Positions 10,822 to 23,152 of a DNA stretch of 64,000 nt are shown one piece after another (position 1 is the first letter of the stretch; the number at the start of each line of letters is the position of its first letter). The translations under genes were made by a program, and so were the position numbers. Origin of the DNA: Hevea brasiliensis (Eukaryota > Streptophyta > Magnoliopsida > Malpighiales > Euphorbiaceae); the NCBI RefSeq assembly GCF_030052815.1, contig NC_079509.1, positions 49,248,762 to 49,312,761 on the forward strand, in the 5' to 3' direction. The notes beneath the pieces are model-generated. The model had not been told where the DNA came from, ran no database searches, and worked only from the letters and a program-made list of their open reading frames with translations.

Positions 10822-11624
10822 CTAGGCTTACCTTAGTTGAAGCAGCTTTTATCATGTTGTCTATAATTTCTTCGATGTTGACCTCCTCTTCCAAGACTTC
10901 GTTGAGCTCCTCTTAATTGAGAGCTCCCTTGTTGTTGACCCTTTAACTGTTCTTGATTTTTCTTCAGCCTCCCACCAAGGTGACACCCTTGTCTACCACT
11001 TCCTCTTTTGCTAAACAAGATTTCTTCTTCTCTTTCTGAAGAAGTCCCCTTCTTTTCCTTGTCTAGCAGTTCTTGTGTGGCTAATAGATTTTTAAATTCT
11101 AATAATGATGGTTGGGTTGCCCAACCATATATTGCAGTGACGGTAGGATTAAACTCTTGTCACAAGCCATTAATAATAATTATTTTCATTCTTACTTCAC
11201 TAATTTTATCTAATTTAGCAAATTCATGGCAAAGAGACTTAATTTTTATAAAATACTCCCTTACTGTTATCTCCTTTTATGAGGTAGACAAGACCTCGTT
11301 CTCCAACAACTGTAGATGAGCATCATTTCTCCTCATGAATAAAGCGACATAGGCGTCCCATCTCTCCTTAGGCGACTTTGCATCTTTGATGTGCTCAAGC
11401 AAGTCATCCTCCACAGAGTTTTTGAGTGCTAACATGGCCTTCCCCGCTTTTATCATCCATGATTATTTCTCCTTTTCGTCAGTGGGTGGTGTTATCTCTG
11501 CTCCATTGATAAGGCCCCACAAATTATGGCCTCGTAAATAAGATTGCATGAATGTGTGCTAATACTTATAATTGGCACCATTTAGCTTCTTAATGCTCCC
11601 CACAACACCCGCTGAATCTGCCAT
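10822..11624 (-). pseudogene. Ty1/copia gag remnant (copy K2), cut by G3
   Basis: Same gag sequence as K1 with scattered substitutions; the gag ATG is at 11624. The zinc-knuckle half and protease are missing because the G3 LTR begins at 10820. It carries in-frame stops like K1. It should be read as part of the A' duplicate, not as an independent element. Confidence 0.8.
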
Positions 11625-11779
11625 CCTGACTTGGTATAATCTCACTTATAATACCAAGTAAGCGTGGTTCTTGATGAACAAGCTTCACAGTCCCAGACTG
11701 TACACAAACAGAACTTTGAGCAGCACCTCGAGCAATACTCTAATCAACGGTTCTAGACCATTAGACTTTGATATCAAAT

Positions 11780-12390
11780 TATTAAAAAATTGAGAGCAAA
11801 AAGAAATAGGAAGCCCAAAACTGAAGTGGACTTGATTGAAAAAATAAAACTTTTTATTGAAAAGGACTAAAGTGATAGTTTACAACTCCAGCTCACACTT
11901 TAAACACCACGCTAGAGTATTTCTCACACCTCACTTCCACTCCTCACGTGCACACACTTTCACCACACCCAAAGGAAAAGCAGCCACACTCTTACTTAGA
12001 TACATACTCACACATGTATTTCTCACAACTCACTTTGTATTCTCTTCACTGGTACACACAACAGCGCACACACTCATATCTATTTATAGGTAGTAATAGT
12101 CGGTGTTTAAAGCAATTCTGGATACAAATTGAGTAGGTCATGGAGAAGATTCATGAAGCTTGAATTGCAGTGATGATGCTTCTCCAACACACTTGATAAT
12201 TCTGCAACCTTGTAGAAATTTTTAGAGAGAAAGAGAGAGAGAGAGGCAGTGATGGAGTCTTCAAATACAATCAAATTAATTGGTTGAATATTCTACATTT
12301 AAAATCAAATTAATTAATACCTTTTTTTTTAATTAAGTCCATCAGTTTAAAAAAATTGCAATTCCCCCTATGCTTGTGACCCATGCAACA
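11780..12390 (-). mobile_element. LTR of copia K2 (outer limit tentative)
   Basis: Counterpart of 1496-2107. The primer site next to it has decayed (minus strand TTGATATCAAAGTC at about 11764-11777). The TATA-like CTATAAATAG is conserved at about 12079-12088. Confidence 0.55.
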
Positions 12391-12431
12391 ACCTTCACCT
12401 CTAATTATTTATATACTATATCTGATTGTAG

Positions 12432-13088
12432 AAAGTGAAGGAAGTTGTTCTTCCACAACAAATAGAAGAAAAGAATAAAAAAGGGAAGAGTCCAAGAGAC
12501 ATATTTATAGAGCAACACACGGAAATGAGGAAAGATGGAGAAGAATGGATGAGAAATACTGCACATTCATGCATGGTTGTTGCTACACTCATTGCCACTG
12601 TGGTTTTCGCAGCAGCTTTTACTGTACCGGGTGGCAATGGACAGGTTAATGGCATTCCTATTTTAGTCAACCAGAATTGGTTCAAAATTTTTGCCATATC
12701 AGATGCAATATCGTTAATATCCTCAGCTTCTTCGATATTATCTTTCCTATCCATTCTTGCTTCTCGATACTCAGTAGATGATTTTCGCATTTCATTGCCT
12801 ACAAAATTGACTTTCGGACTCTTTTTCCTTTTCATAGCAATATTAACTATGATGGTAGCCTTTGTTGCAACATTTTTTATTATCTTCAAACATGGATTGT
12901 CCCGATTCGCTTTTCCTATTGCTGGAATTGCTGTTTTTCCAGTCCTTTTGTTCCTTTTCCTACACTTTGGTCTCTTTCTCGAAGTGATTTGTTCAACCTA
13001 TATGTTCTTCATGCTTTTCAGGCGCAACAAAAATACTCTATTTTCTAGGAGGCCCTCAAAGCATGCTGAAATTAGAAAATCTGCTTAA
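12432..13088 (+). pseudogene. Orphan last exon of PGG-domain protein (copy A')
   Basis: Encodes the same 217-residue tail as 2149-2805 with one amino-acid change (Asp for Tyr in KSPRxIF, codon position 22). The TTGTAG acceptor and the absence of an in-frame ATG at the start are conserved. Directly upstream are the copia LTR and gag stub, then G3, then copy A, so no ankyrin exons of its own exist in the window. As placed it cannot make a complete ankyrin protein. The frame is intact, which points to a recent copy or to an allelic copy placed in tandem by assembly. The PGG assignment is firm; pseudogene status is inferred from missing exons. Confidence 0.75.
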
Positions 13089-13589
13089 ATTAAGCAATCC
13101 CTCCCCTTCCTGTGTAAGAGGTTTTTTTTTTTATTTGTGTTTTTTTGTTTCCTAATAACTTTCAGATTTGTGTGTATGGTTTGTTGATAGATTTCAAGTG
13201 AATAAACCATCAGATCTGTCCATGTTGGTAGATCCTGTGTGTATGGTTTGCTTTTTTTTTTTTGATGGAGTTATTTTTATGTTTTTGTTGTTGAGTTATT
13301 TTTTTTTTTTAGAAAATAGTGCTGTATAGAGAGACTAGATTTGGAAGTTATTTGATGTGATTCAAAAAAATCATGAGCCAAAAAGTGGATTGTACAGGCG
13401 ACATATGCTCTATAAACACTATCAAAATTTTCAAATTTTTTGTACAAATACTAAAATTCATTTATATAAAAATATAATATATTAATTTATATTTCAATTT
13501 TATACTTATTTACAATTAATGAAATATCGTTTTTATTTTATAAAAAAAATATTTTGTAATATATATGTGATAATTTTTAATTGAAAATC

Positions 13590-13590
<1 letters not shown>

Positions 13591-13630
<40 letters not shown>
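13591..13630. repeat. (AT)n microsatellite
   Basis: About 40 bp of nearly perfect AT dinucleotides. Confidence 0.9.
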
Positions 13631-13633
<3 letters not shown>

Positions 13634-15070
13634 GCGTTGCACATGCTAATTAAAATGCAATAAACTATTTAGGATTAGCGATTAGCATTGGATACCAACA
13701 GTTAATCTTACGTGCGTTTGGTAAACAACATTGTTATTAGTTTTTTATTTTTATCTATTAATGGTTAATAAATTTAACTAATATTAAAATAGTATTTAGT
13801 GAAATTTTCTTTTAAGTAATTGTGTGTTTAGTTAAAGTGTTTAATAGTGTTTCGTAAACAACATTTAGTTATTATTTTTTATTTTTCATCTATTCATGAT
13901 TAATAAGTTTAACTAATATTAAGAGAGTATGTGGCTGCACTTATTGAAATTATCTTACAAGTATTTAAAATTTTAATTAATTACGTGTTTGGTGAAAATG
14001 CTTATAAGCGATTGATAAGTAATAAAATTAAAGTAACTTATAAACACATTTGTTGTTAAATTTTTTAAAATGGGTATTAAATGTTAAAAAAAAATTAGAT
14101 GAGGTATGAGGTGGACATTTAAAATTAAATGAGAGTAATATGGTAGAATACTTAATTAAACTAGTTTATAAGTATTAAAATAAAACCCGCTCCTTTAGTT
14201 TTTTGTTTTTTTTTAAGTTTATAAGCTTAATATATAAGTTCAAAAATTATTATAAACAAATGAATCAACTTATTTCAGAGTTCGTAAGCTGTTTTCATCA
14301 GTTTATAACTTAAACAAATATTCTTTTAAAATGTTTGGTTAAACCATATCTATCCTTAAGCAAATTAAAATTATTATAAATTAAAATGAAAATTAAAATT
14401 ATTTTAATTCACTTTGATTTTATTTAAATAAAATTACTTATTTTTCTATATTATAATTATAATAAAATATATAAATGTTAAAACTTTCATTGATTATTTA
14501 AAAAAGAACTTTAATTTTTTAATTATTATATGTTTTTAAATTAAAAGGTAGCATTAAATTGAATAAATTGGAATTTTAAAATTTTAACAGGGAAAAGGAT
14601 CAAATAAATCCATATACCTGTTAAGATCAAATAAATCCAAAATCAAGTTTTGAGTCAAATAAGTCCATATACTTTTTAATTAAGGTCAAATAAGTTCTCA
14701 CTTAATAAAATATTATTTTCTCTATTTTTAATAATAAAATATTAAAATGATAATTTTTATTCATCATGTTCTTCAATTTTCAACCATGTACTGTACTAGG
14801 TAAAAATTTTTAAGCTTTTTATAATTTTATTTTTTATAGGCTTTTTAATATCACCGACCAAATAAAGGTTTTGGACAGAATTATCGATCAATGTTTTTGT
14901 CATTATATTTTATATTTCATCGCTAATATTCTCACCAATCTTTGGCATCATCTTTACCTATGAAATAAAGCCACTTGTAAAAGTTTCGTCGATAATCGGT
15001 CGGTATTATCGCTGGTAAAAATTGTTTTAAATTTTAATTTTTTTTTTGTTCCTTTTTTGTTGTTAAAGCG

Positions 15071-15253
15071 TTGGTAATTACTAACAAAATGTTTTGGTCA
15101 TAATATTCATATCTCTGCTTTTAGTTTTTTATAATAAGAGAGTGAGTGAGTGAGTGACCCTTCCATTGGTAATTACTAACAAAATGTTTTGGTCATAATA
15201 TTCATATCTCTGCTTTTAATTTCTTATAATAAGAGAGTGAGTGACCCTTCCAT
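15071..15253. repeat. Direct tandem duplication, unit about 95 bp
   Basis: The unit starting TTGGTAATTACTAACAAAAT at 15071 repeats at 15166 with few changes. The first copy also has extra GTGA repeats (GAGTGAGTGAGTGAGTGA). Confidence 0.9.
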
Positions 15254-15793
15254 GCTTCTCTCCTTTTTCTCCCACCTTCCCTCTCATTGTGTTCTCTCTG
15301 TCCCTATCTCTTATACTCTCCCTCTCTCTCTCCCATGCCTCTCTCTCTCTTCTTGCTTGTGTGTGTGTGTCTCTCTCTCTCTCCATCTCTCTCTCTCTCT
15401 CTCCCATTGCTTTCTATCTTCTTATTTGTGTCTCTTTCCATCTCTTTGATGTGATCCTGAAGGCACAAAGCTTCATAGAATTTCTTCAAGGGTTCATTCA
15501 AGCACATGTTGGCAAGAAATATGAGATTGACAAGCTTGGCCTACTTAAGGAGCTCAAATGGGTCATCTTGGTTCAAGTGTGCAAGGATGAAATTTACAAG
15601 CTTGGTATGCTTAAGGAGCTTAAATGGATCATTTTTGTACAAGTATGCATGAATGGAGATCACCATATATAAGGCTAAGCATAATTACCCTTCAAGTGTC
15701 AAAATTGCCAAATTTCTCCAAAATCTTCAAGAGCCGTAGCTTTCACTTCTTGACCATGAAATGGGAGGTTCAACACGGCTTGGGCATGAATTG

Positions 15794-16059
15794 TGTAATA
15801 ACCTAAATTTTAAAATATAAATTTTATATTTTTTTATAGTATTTAAATATTGTCTAACTAATTTATAATTTTGTAATGTTTTCATTTATATATATTTTAA
15901 TGTTATTTCTAAACATATTTTATGAATTATATAATATTCCAATTTTAATTTAAATGATTAGTTTTAAATATTAATTTTAAATCAATTGATAAAATATATT
16001 ATTTCATTATTGTTAACCTTGGTTCTAAGATTTGATTTAATTGTTATTAATTTGATTAC

Positions 16060-16099
<40 letters not shown>

Positions 16100-18662
16100 T
16101 ATTGTATATTTTTTTATTATTTAGTTATACATATATTTGTATTTTGGAACCTAATTAAAAGGAATTTGGAACTTATTTGAAAAACATAGAAAAGACCAAG
16201 GATTTATTATGTAATTAAAAGTTAAAAAAAAAAAAAAGAGAAAAGAATTGAAACTTTTCAGGAATGAATCTAGACAAATGCTTGTCCAGATCCATTCCTA
16301 GATTAAAAAAATAAAAAATAAAAAATAAAAAAAAATAAAAAACCAAACAGCCCATCTTCTCCCCCCCTCCCTCAAGCGACCCTCTCACCCCCCCTCCACC
16401 CTCTCTTCTCTTCCTTTCTTGATATTTTTTCGGCCAGCGAAGGACCAACTGCCGATGATCGATAACCAAGCAACTCCAAGGGAGGTCCTGTGACTATCCA
16501 CGGGCATCCTGTGACGGTAGGCGTGGTGATGGCACGAAGAGAGTGAAAATAAGGAGAAAATTGAGTTTTAAACTTTGAATGCTCATATCCGGTGATCTCA
16601 ACATCCGATTGGAGTGATTCAAGTGGCTACGGACTCCTGGTGAAGAGCTCTTTCAGAAGGGACCAACCATGCCGGATTTGGTGGTCGTTTTTGGTACTAG
16701 TGAAGAGAGAGAAAATAGATCTTTTTTAAGCTTTCGGATCAAATTTTTAGTGATTTGAGACCACTGATGAACTCAGCGCATCGAGACCTTTAAAATGGGA
16801 CCAACCCCGCTCTGATCGGACACCATTTGAAAAAGAATATCGTCGGATAGTCCAGATCGCTTAGTGAGATTTTTGACCCTTTTCAATGCCCATAAATTAA
16901 TATAATTATATAATAATTATTAATCATTTATGAGCTTTGTTTAAGTGCAATTGGATCAGTGATAGCTCACCGGCACTCAGGACTGAGTTTTTGGCTCAGT
17001 TTGGGAGTCCAGCGAGCAGTCCCAGAAAGGGGTTATGTTTACAGTCATTTCTAGCATTTTCAGATGTTGCAGGCGTGTTCCAGGGAGCAGATTTGGAAAG
17101 GTAGTCCCTAACTCAACTTGGGTAGTTTGTGCTTTGATTAAGTTAGTGGTTAAATTTGTAAAATATTCCTGGCTTAGAAATATTTAGTAAAATAACTTTA
17201 ATTAATACAAGGACAATGTGGAGGACCTTTAGGAATATTTTCATAATTTTTGAAGTGCTGAAAATAAATATTTACACTGTAGAGGAGTTAGGGACCTGAG
17301 TTAAAGTTTGGAGGATTGGACCTAGATTAGGATCCTTGTAGGCCCCAAATGTGCATTATAATTATTATTGTGGGCCTTAGACCCTGTTTGTTACGATTGT
17401 TGCATTTTTCTTACAAGAGGTTAGGTCCAGTTATAGGGAAGACTCTGCCGAAATTTCAGCAAGACCTTAGAAAATTATTCTTGCTTCTTTGATTAAATTG
17501 ATTAATTAATTTGATCCGTAAATTTGATAGAGGTCAATGTGTCTGTCTGGGTAATCAGTGCCAGCTAACCTTTCTTCCCCTTCCAGCTGGACCAGTTGCA
17601 ATCGAGTCGACTAGTCTGAGTTTGATATTGATTATTTTTATAATTTCAATATTAATTATATAACTAATATGCTCATGCATTTTATAAATAATTAATTATG
17701 CACATAAATAATTAATATATTAGGAGCATTTTGGTTGCTGCATATTTAATTATTGTTATTTTTTTATATTGCCACCTTGAGGATAATTTAGAGCTCTGTG
17801 TGTGTGATGGCGTGAGTATGGTGTGGATATGGATAAGGGTAGGATGGGTAATCACTATTGGAGCTTGACTCGCTAGAACCTGATCCTTATATATAGATAG
17901 GTTGTGGTGAGTACTGCTTTGAGTTGATCTCGCTGGCCCTCACACTTGGATTATTAAGTAAAAGTTTGGCTTAAGTTGATCTCGCTGGCAGGTATTGGAT
18001 TAAAAGAGTTGTATTAAGGATTAGCTCCCATATATGTATTGATGTGATACACTGGGTGTGAGTAGCTCCAAATTAACTTCTTGTGCGAATATTGGATGAA
18101 TTATTATTATATGTGATGGATGTACATTTCATGGTAGGATTACACTAGTTTTAAATAGTTATAGAAATTGCACCTATAATCAATATCTAAACTCTTTGAG
18201 TCAAACACCCATTTCTATGCAAATATTTTTCCTAGGCTACAGGAGGAGCAAGTTTATTTTTTGAGTCTAACCTGCATTTTCCTCCGTAGGTTGTGCTTCA
18301 TAGTTTAATAGCTTTTATTGTGTCTATTTATTTGTTTATTTATTTATCTATTTGTTTAATTATTAGAACTCTGCTGTGACACTAATGTATTTATGTATTA
18401 TATTAATTAATGGAGATTAAGTGATTTATGCATGATGAGTATTAGGGTCGAGCTTGGGCTCCCCTAGTCTTAGTTTTTCTGATAGTTATCGATTTGGGTT
18501 GGCCTAAATAAATTTGTAATATTTTATTTTATCTTGTTAATTGGGCTTTGATTGTAGTCCTGGTTAAGGATCTGGGAGCATTGAGGCTTATTACGGGCCT
18601 TGAGAGCTTTATGTCAGCTCAGGTCTTAGTGCCAATCCAGCTCGTGGGATCGGGTCATGACA
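15794..18662 (+). mobile_element. Solo LTR S1 (gypsy), 2.9 kb
   Basis: Begins TGTAATAACC and ends GGGTCATGACA, flanked by a perfect AATTG duplication (15789-15793 and 18663-18667). It has no primer site, purine tract or coding region, so it is a single LTR left by recombination. It contains an (ATT)n run (about 16060-16100). It is homologous, in the opposite orientation, to S2 (54128-56538), for example around the shared ATCGGACACC and GGGCCTTGAG-type stretches. Confidence 0.85.
16060..16100. repeat. (ATT)n microsatellite in S1
   Basis: About 40 bp of ATT trinucleotides. Confidence 0.9.
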
Positions 18663-19279
18663 AATTGCACAGAAGAGAGCACTTGAAAATTCTAATGGCC
18701 AAGGATCTCATGGCTATGGTGTGAAATGAAGGGAGGTGCACGCCCTGGGTGTGAGCCAAATTCTGAAGGAAGAATTACAATTTTCTTGGCGTAGGTTTCA
18801 CACTCAGGGTGTGAAATGAAGGGAGGTGCACGCACTAGGTGTGCTGACTTTGTAGCTCACTTTCTTGGATGATTTTGCTTGGTTTCTTTGTAATTAATTT
18901 GATTTTTTTTAGGGTTTTATGTTGTATTAGTAGCCACCTATAAATACTTTATGTTTCATGCATTTTTTATAGCTTTTGATTATCAATTGATTATTAAGAG
19001 AGTTTTCTCCTCTATTGTTCTTCATTGAACTTTTCTTCTTGACAAGTCTGATTGGCTTTTAAGAATTAATATCTTGATATTCATGGTTCTCTACCACAGG
19101 TTGGCATTGGATCTTGAATCCTTTGTTTTTCTATTTGAATTATTTGCTTGGTTCTCCATCACAAGGTTGGTTTTGGGTTAAGTAATTTCATGTAGAAGAA
19201 TCTGATTGTAAGAGTTTTGGGGAATTGGATTGAATATCTTGGCGGTTCCTTGGCAAGTCCACTAGGGTTCTCATCATTT

Positions 19280-19291
19280 TGGTATCAAAGC
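19280..19291 (+). other. Primer-binding site of G1
   Basis: TGGTATCAAAGC, a one-base variant of the initiator tRNA-Met complement, three bases after the LTR end. Confidence 0.85.
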
Positions 19292-20226
19292 TTTAAGTTT
19301 GTTAATTTCGATTAATTTTGTGTTTGGGTATTAAATTCAACCCATCAGTTCTTTTTTTTTATCTTTCAATTTTCTTTACTCATTTTGCTTTAGTTTCATT
19401 CATTAATTGGTTAATTCATGCATGTCCTTTTATGCTATTTGTTTGTTAATCTCCATTGTTGAGTATTAACATTCTTGTTGGGAGTCTTGAGTCAATACAA
19501 AAGATTGCTTCTAAGTGTTTGATAAAATGTCTCTTAGAACATTATTCTTTGGTTTTGAGCATTTGTTGTATTGAATTGATTGTTCCAGCAATTTTTAGTA
19601 GTATCTTAGTGGTTATATCGATAGTTTTGCATATTTGATTAAAAAAAAAAAAGAATTACAAAAGAATTGACGTGCTGCTAGTATTGTGGGTTTATCACTA
19701 TGACCCTATTTTTGTTTGAGAATTGCTAGTAGTCAAGTATATAAAAAAAAAATTGTGATTTAAAATTGCAAACACTAGAATACAATTTGAGTTGTTTTAT
19801 GGTTGTTTGAGACATTGCTTGGTTGGAGGCATGATTTTTGTTGGATACGATTTTTTTGCTGATCATTATAGTGAAGTTATTCATTAATTTCTTATGAAAA
19901 TCTCATTGTTAATTTGGTGTCTTTCATTTGTTGGCTCTAGTGTCACATTAAATAATTTCTTGTGAACTCGTTTTGTCCGTCTCATTCTCAGATATTTTTG
20001 TGTTGAGTCTTAGGAGTTGGATGTCTTATTTGAGGTTGATTAGTTCATTAAAGAACTGAAAGATGTGAAAAAAGAGTGGTAAAAGGCTAGTGTGGTGAGC
20101 ACAAAAGAGGGAAAAAACTTGAATTTGTGTGAAACATGAGTGGAATGTCATTGCTTGGAGAGTAATATGTGAGGAAGTGGTGTGTGAATTATTTTTTCTC
20201 TAACATTTTCTTGCAAGTTTATAAAT
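19292..20226 (+). mobile_element. Untranslated leader of G1
   Basis: About 0.9 kb of T-rich sequence with no recognisable domain between the primer site and the first coding remnant. The gag domain expected here is not seen. Confidence 0.5.
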
Positions 20227-20721
20227 ATGTCACAAGGTAGTGGTGAGGAAGGAAGTGATACGAGGAGAGATGGAAGAAAGGAAAGAACTAAAGGCGTGAT
20301 GTGTGGTGACATGAAAGGGGACAATGTTTTTCACACTAAATGCTTTATCCAAGAAAGGGCTTGTAGTATGTTAATAGATGGAGTAAGTAGATGCAATATT
20401 GCGAGCACTTTATTGATTGAGAAATTGGGGTTACCTACTTTAAAGCATCCAAGGCCACATGAATTGCCATGGTTTAATGAGTTTGGAGAAGTTAGGGTGA
20501 TAAAACAAGTGTTAGTTTCATTTTCTATTAGGAGGTATAAGAATGAGGTTCTTTGTGATTTAATCCTATATAAACTTCTCATTTGTTGCTTGGCCGATCT
20601 TGGCAATTGGATAAGAGAGTTGTCTATGATGGATATAGGAATTGATATTCTTTTGAGTGGGATAGTAGAAAGATTACTTTGGCACCATTATTTCTTATGT
20701 AAATATATGAGGATCAAATGA
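20227..20721 (+). pseudogene. G1 protease-like remnant
   Basis: The frame contains FHTKCFIQERACSMLIDGVS followed by CNIASTLLIEKLGLPT and VIKQVLVSFSI, the characteristic aspartic-protease segment of a common group of plant Ty3/gypsy polyproteins. The active-site loop usually reads IDGGS; here the second Gly is Val. Nothing of reverse transcriptase follows. Downstream (20718-21005) the frame shifts into a Lys/Glu-rich low-complexity stretch. The domain assignment rests on pattern recognition; the copy is not functional. Confidence 0.7.
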
Positions 20722-21282
20722 GAATTAAAAGAAAAATTGAAGAAAAGGAAAGTGAAAATGGAGAGAAAAATGGAAAAGTGGCCAAACATGAGTGTAAAAG
20801 AAAAAATATTAAAAGTGAGGGGGAGAATGAGATTAAAGAAAATGAGATGAGTGAATTTACAAAAGGAGAGTGTTCAGGGAAAAAGGAGAGCCAAGAGAGA
20901 AAGAGTGAAAACAAAAATGTTGAAAGTGAGATAAATGAAAAAAAAAAAAAAGAAGGCAAGAGGAAGATGTTGAAAAGAAAGAAAATGAGAGACATGAGGA
21001 AATAAGTAAGGAAAAAGTGAAAAGAGATCTTTTATGACAAAAATTTTGACTTTGACTTTGACATTTCATTTTCTAATGTTCTTGATTCTATTTTGTAGGA
21101 ATGTGAAGGTGTCTTTCTAAGTAAGGAGTCAAGTGATTTACCACCTATTGAAAAGGAGAAATTAGTTGCTAATGTTAATCAAGATAATCAAGAAAAAAAA
21201 AACTATGGAAGTTGAAACATCATCTAATAGAGGGAGTGCTCCTAATCCTATTCTTGAAGCTATATTATGAGGATTTGAGTAT

Positions 21283-21723
21283 TTGGAAAATATTTGTGCA
21301 AATGATAATGATTTTGTTAGAGTGTTTGTTAAGTTTGAGAAAAGTGCACCTCAAGAGAATTATATTCATGACGGTTTCATGATTAGAGAAAATAGAATTT
21401 TTGTGCCTAAATATTCCATGCATGATTTGCTTATGCATTTTGATGACAAAGTGAAAGATAAAACAAATATGCATGAACACTTAGAATATTTGAATTGTGT
21501 GATGAATGTGATTAAGGATAGGCATGCTGGAAATTTGTTGACGAAAGATAGATTTTGTGTGTCAAAGTGTCCTCTGCATGAATTGAATGAGCAAGAATTA
21601 CATCATTGTGGTTTAATTGATCATCTTAAATTTGTGGAGTTTATGAAAGAACATTCTTTTTGTATGCATCATTTGATAGGTCATCTTGATGTATTGAGAA
21701 AAGAAAATTTGGATTCTAAGTGA
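21283..21723 (+). pseudogene. G1 integrase N-terminal remnant
   Basis: HDGFMIRENRIFVPKYSMHD resembles the segment just before the HHCC zinc-binding region of gypsy integrases (usually DGFLF.ENRLCVPK.S). A second, similar stretch (LTKDRFCVSKCPLHELNE) follows about 60 residues later with HHCGLIDHLKFVEFMKEHSF, as if the segment were duplicated. The DDE catalytic core is absent. Reverse transcriptase and RNase H are missing between this and the protease, so G1 was already internally deleted. Confidence 0.6.
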
Positions 21724-22079
21724 AGAATTGTTTATGCATGGAAAAAGACATTTTTGTTGGATGTGTTAAAGATTGGTCAAATCTTAAATTTGTGCATGAT
21801 GTGAGTAGTGTCTTTGGTTGGCCTAATTGCTATAGGAAATTTGTTTAAGAAATTTGTGCTAAATTTGCATGTTTAAATATGAATGTTGAAAAACATGATG
21901 AATTTATGTGAACAAGAATATGCATGAGATATGTTTAAAAGGAAATCTTGTTCTAAGCCATTGTTGAGTGAGCTTGATAAATTCTTTGAACTTGATAAAT
22001 TCTTTGAGCTTGAATGTGATGCTTTTAGAATTGGATATCATCTCCTTGTTGATTGTGTTGTTATTTTAAATGTTTTTGA
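21724..22079 (+). mobile_element. Degenerate G1 interior up to the C1 insertion
   Basis: No open frame. It ends with TTTGA (22075-22079), the left copy of the C1 target duplication. Confidence 0.6.
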
Positions 22080-23094
22080 TGAAGGAGCGGAAGCATGAAA
22101 AACACAAGTTTATATCATTGAATTCAAAAATTTTTCACCTAGGGTCACATGCATCATGCAAGATTTATTTTTATCTATTTGATTTCAATGATAAACAATA
22201 TATTAAAACTCTTTTAATATGTTTTTGGATCTACATTTGCTGTTTAAGATTTTAGAATTAATCAGATTAATTTTAAGAACCCTAGATTAGATCAAGAACA
22301 AGTGCACTAACCTCTTGATGCACTGCAGTGTGTTTGTCACCTTTGGGATGCGTCTTTAGGATACCAAATGTTGTCCCTCTAGCTTGTTCACACCAAGATC
22401 ACCTATGGCAGCCCTTTAACAGCTTCTAAAGCTTTTTCTATGAATTAGAAAATTAAGTTTTGCCTTTTGAGAGATTACAGATGTAAACAGGACACTAGAA
22501 ATAATTTCTAGTATTTTTAATTCAAGAGATTATTTGCTAATCTCTTTGAAATGATGAGAGATGAAGAAGAAGAGAAGGGAGAGCAGCCAAGGGTGGCGGC
22601 ACCTTTTTCAGAATGAGCAGATTGTGTAATTTGTTCTTACATCCTTACACTTATATAGCTAGGTCACCACTTAAAACCCTTGCCACATGTCACCTTCTGA
22701 TTGGTTCTAGGTTTAATTGACCCAATCACATTGTGACAAGTGTCAAACCTATATTTAATCTTAATTTTAATCATCTTACATGATTAAAAGACATTTGGCA
22801 AGCTTATGTGTAGTGCCATGTGTCACCATCTCATGATGCCGCATGTCACTCTGTGAAATAACCAAAATACCCTTGTGTCTTAATTTTGAGTTCTCAACTC
22901 AAAATAATTATTTCTCTTCTTCTAATCAATTTATATCAAATATAAATTAATTAATTAATCTCTATTAATTAATTTCTCATTAATTAAATTCATATTTAAA
23001 CACTTTAAATATAAATTTAACTTATACTATACATCCAATAACCTAGATTTGGTTTCAAGCCATGCTAGGGACTTTGCAATCTAATTGACCTATA
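22080..23094 (-). mobile_element. 3' LTR of C1, outer part
   Basis: Matches 50354-51360 closely, including a minus-strand TATA-like CTATATAAG near 22667. After CTAATTG (23087) it continues ACCTATA, which corresponds to 51631-51637 of the other LTR, so about 270 bp present there are missing here. The ATA at the end equals the three bases after the CACTA end at 34803. Confidence 0.85.
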
Positions 23095-23152
23095 TTAAAA
23101 ACAATATAAAGAATATAGTAGATGAAAAAAAAGATAATTTACCTTATCACAA

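Larger units (their letters stand above)
10822..13359. repeat. Duplicated unit, copy A'
   Basis: Second copy of 538-3080, same orientation. It begins in the middle of the copia zinc-knuckle region, immediately after the G3 LTR end, so G3 interrupts the copia remnant here but not in copy A. Confidence 0.9.
13360..15446. other. AT-rich intergenic DNA
   Basis: No gene or recognisable element core. It holds an (AT)n run (13591-13630), two similar copies of a roughly 90-bp AT-rich block (about 13711-13800 and 13850-13930), a direct tandem duplication (15071-15253) and a CT-rich tract (about 15256-15446). G1 inserted into the CT tract. Confidence 0.7.
15447..19276 (+). mobile_element. 5' LTR of G1, split by solo LTR S1
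   Basis: Two pieces, 15447-15793 and 18663-19276, align end to end with the intact right LTR 52536-53490. It ends in TCATCA, three bases before the primer site. The left piece was cut in two when S1 inserted. Confidence 0.88.

Noticed and set aside
15189..15672. Overlapping Ser/Leu-rich frames on plus and Arg/Glu-rich frames on minus
   Set aside because: They are translations of the CT-rich tract; low complexity with no domain.
16215..16469. 84-codon minus-strand frame in S1
   Set aside because: Low-complexity Phe/Gly-rich translation within a solo LTR.
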